A stretch of 5,594 bases of DNA, from NCBI GenBank assembly GCA_900554675.1, contig USIM01000065.1, forward strand, positions 1 through 5,594, in the 5' to 3' direction. The notes beneath the pieces are model-generated. The model searched no databases. It saw only the letters and a program-made list of their open reading frames with translations, and was not told the origin of the DNA. This DNA is from an uncultured Sutterella sp. (GTDB lineage: Bacteria > Pseudomonadota > Gammaproteobacteria > Burkholderiales > Burkholderiaceae_F). Every line of letters begins with the position of its first letter. Within the stretch, counting starts at the first letter, position 1. A program made the translations under genes and the position numbers. Below are positions 5,546-5,594 of the stretch, piece by piece.

Positions 5546-5564
5546 GTCGCATTTGGGCTACAAT
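5535..5564 (+). promoter_or_regulatory. Possible promoter for a gene beyond the window
   Basis: TACAAT at 5559-5564, preceded by TTTGGGC, makes a good -10 box. The candidate -35, TTTTGG (5535-5540), is weak, at an 18-base spacing, and overlaps the end of the ATPase gene. The downstream gene is not in the window. Confidence 0.25.
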
Positions 5565-5594
5565 AGTTAAATTCTTTCTCAAAAAAAGCTTGAA

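Overview
The window carries one partial small gene, a noncoding stretch of about 680 bases, one chimeric membrane-protein gene, and a complete three-gene ABC importer operon, all on the + strand. No rRNA, tRNA, CRISPR array or transposase gene is visible.

Region by region. (1) Positions 1-273 hold the end of a small DUF1871-like gene. (2) Positions 256-637 start with a near-consensus sigma70 promoter (TTGAAA, 17 bases, TATAAT). They then hold no convincing protein gene, but do hold a paired GATACT repeat, a perfect 20-base palindrome, a small hairpin and a long hairpin that ends in T residues. This could be a promoter-to-terminator noncoding transcript. (3) Positions 638-872 hold no supported gene and become GC-rich. 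(4) A second near-consensus promoter (TGGACA, 17 bases, TATAAT) precedes a 548-codon reading frame at 950-2596. Its first 180 codons are the front of a ThrE/YjjP-type threonine/serine exporter. The remainder is a neurotransmitter:sodium symporter (NSS) that lacks TM1 and TM2. The join lies at about 1480-1490. (5) An intrinsic terminator at 2621-2659 closes that gene. (6) After a 160-base leader come a COG2984-type (TrpX-like) periplasmic binding protein, a BPD_transp_2 permease and an ATPase, forming a complete importer probably for an aromatic amino acid or similar ligand.

Organism. The right part (from about 1490) has TTG/TTA-rich leucine codons and a Gram-negative style importer with a cleaved, non-lipoprotein signal peptide. 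This fits a proteobacterium, possibly a gut Burkholderiales such as the Sutterella/Parasutterella group (impression only). The left part (DUF1871-like gene, stand-alone ThrE N-half with no TTA leucine codons, consensus promoters) looks more like a Firmicute. The window may therefore be a recombination joint or an assembly joint between two genomes, with the chimeric gene lying across it. That question should be settled before any biology is built on the fusion.

How the genes work together. The binding protein, permease and ATPase form one importer. The NSS remnant belongs to a family that includes bacterial tryptophan and tyrosine symporters, so an intact parental locus would have placed two amino-acid uptake systems side by side. 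As it stands, the chimera lacks the NSS helix TM1 that carries much of the sodium and substrate site, and lacks most of the ThrE membrane domain. It is unlikely to act as either transporter.
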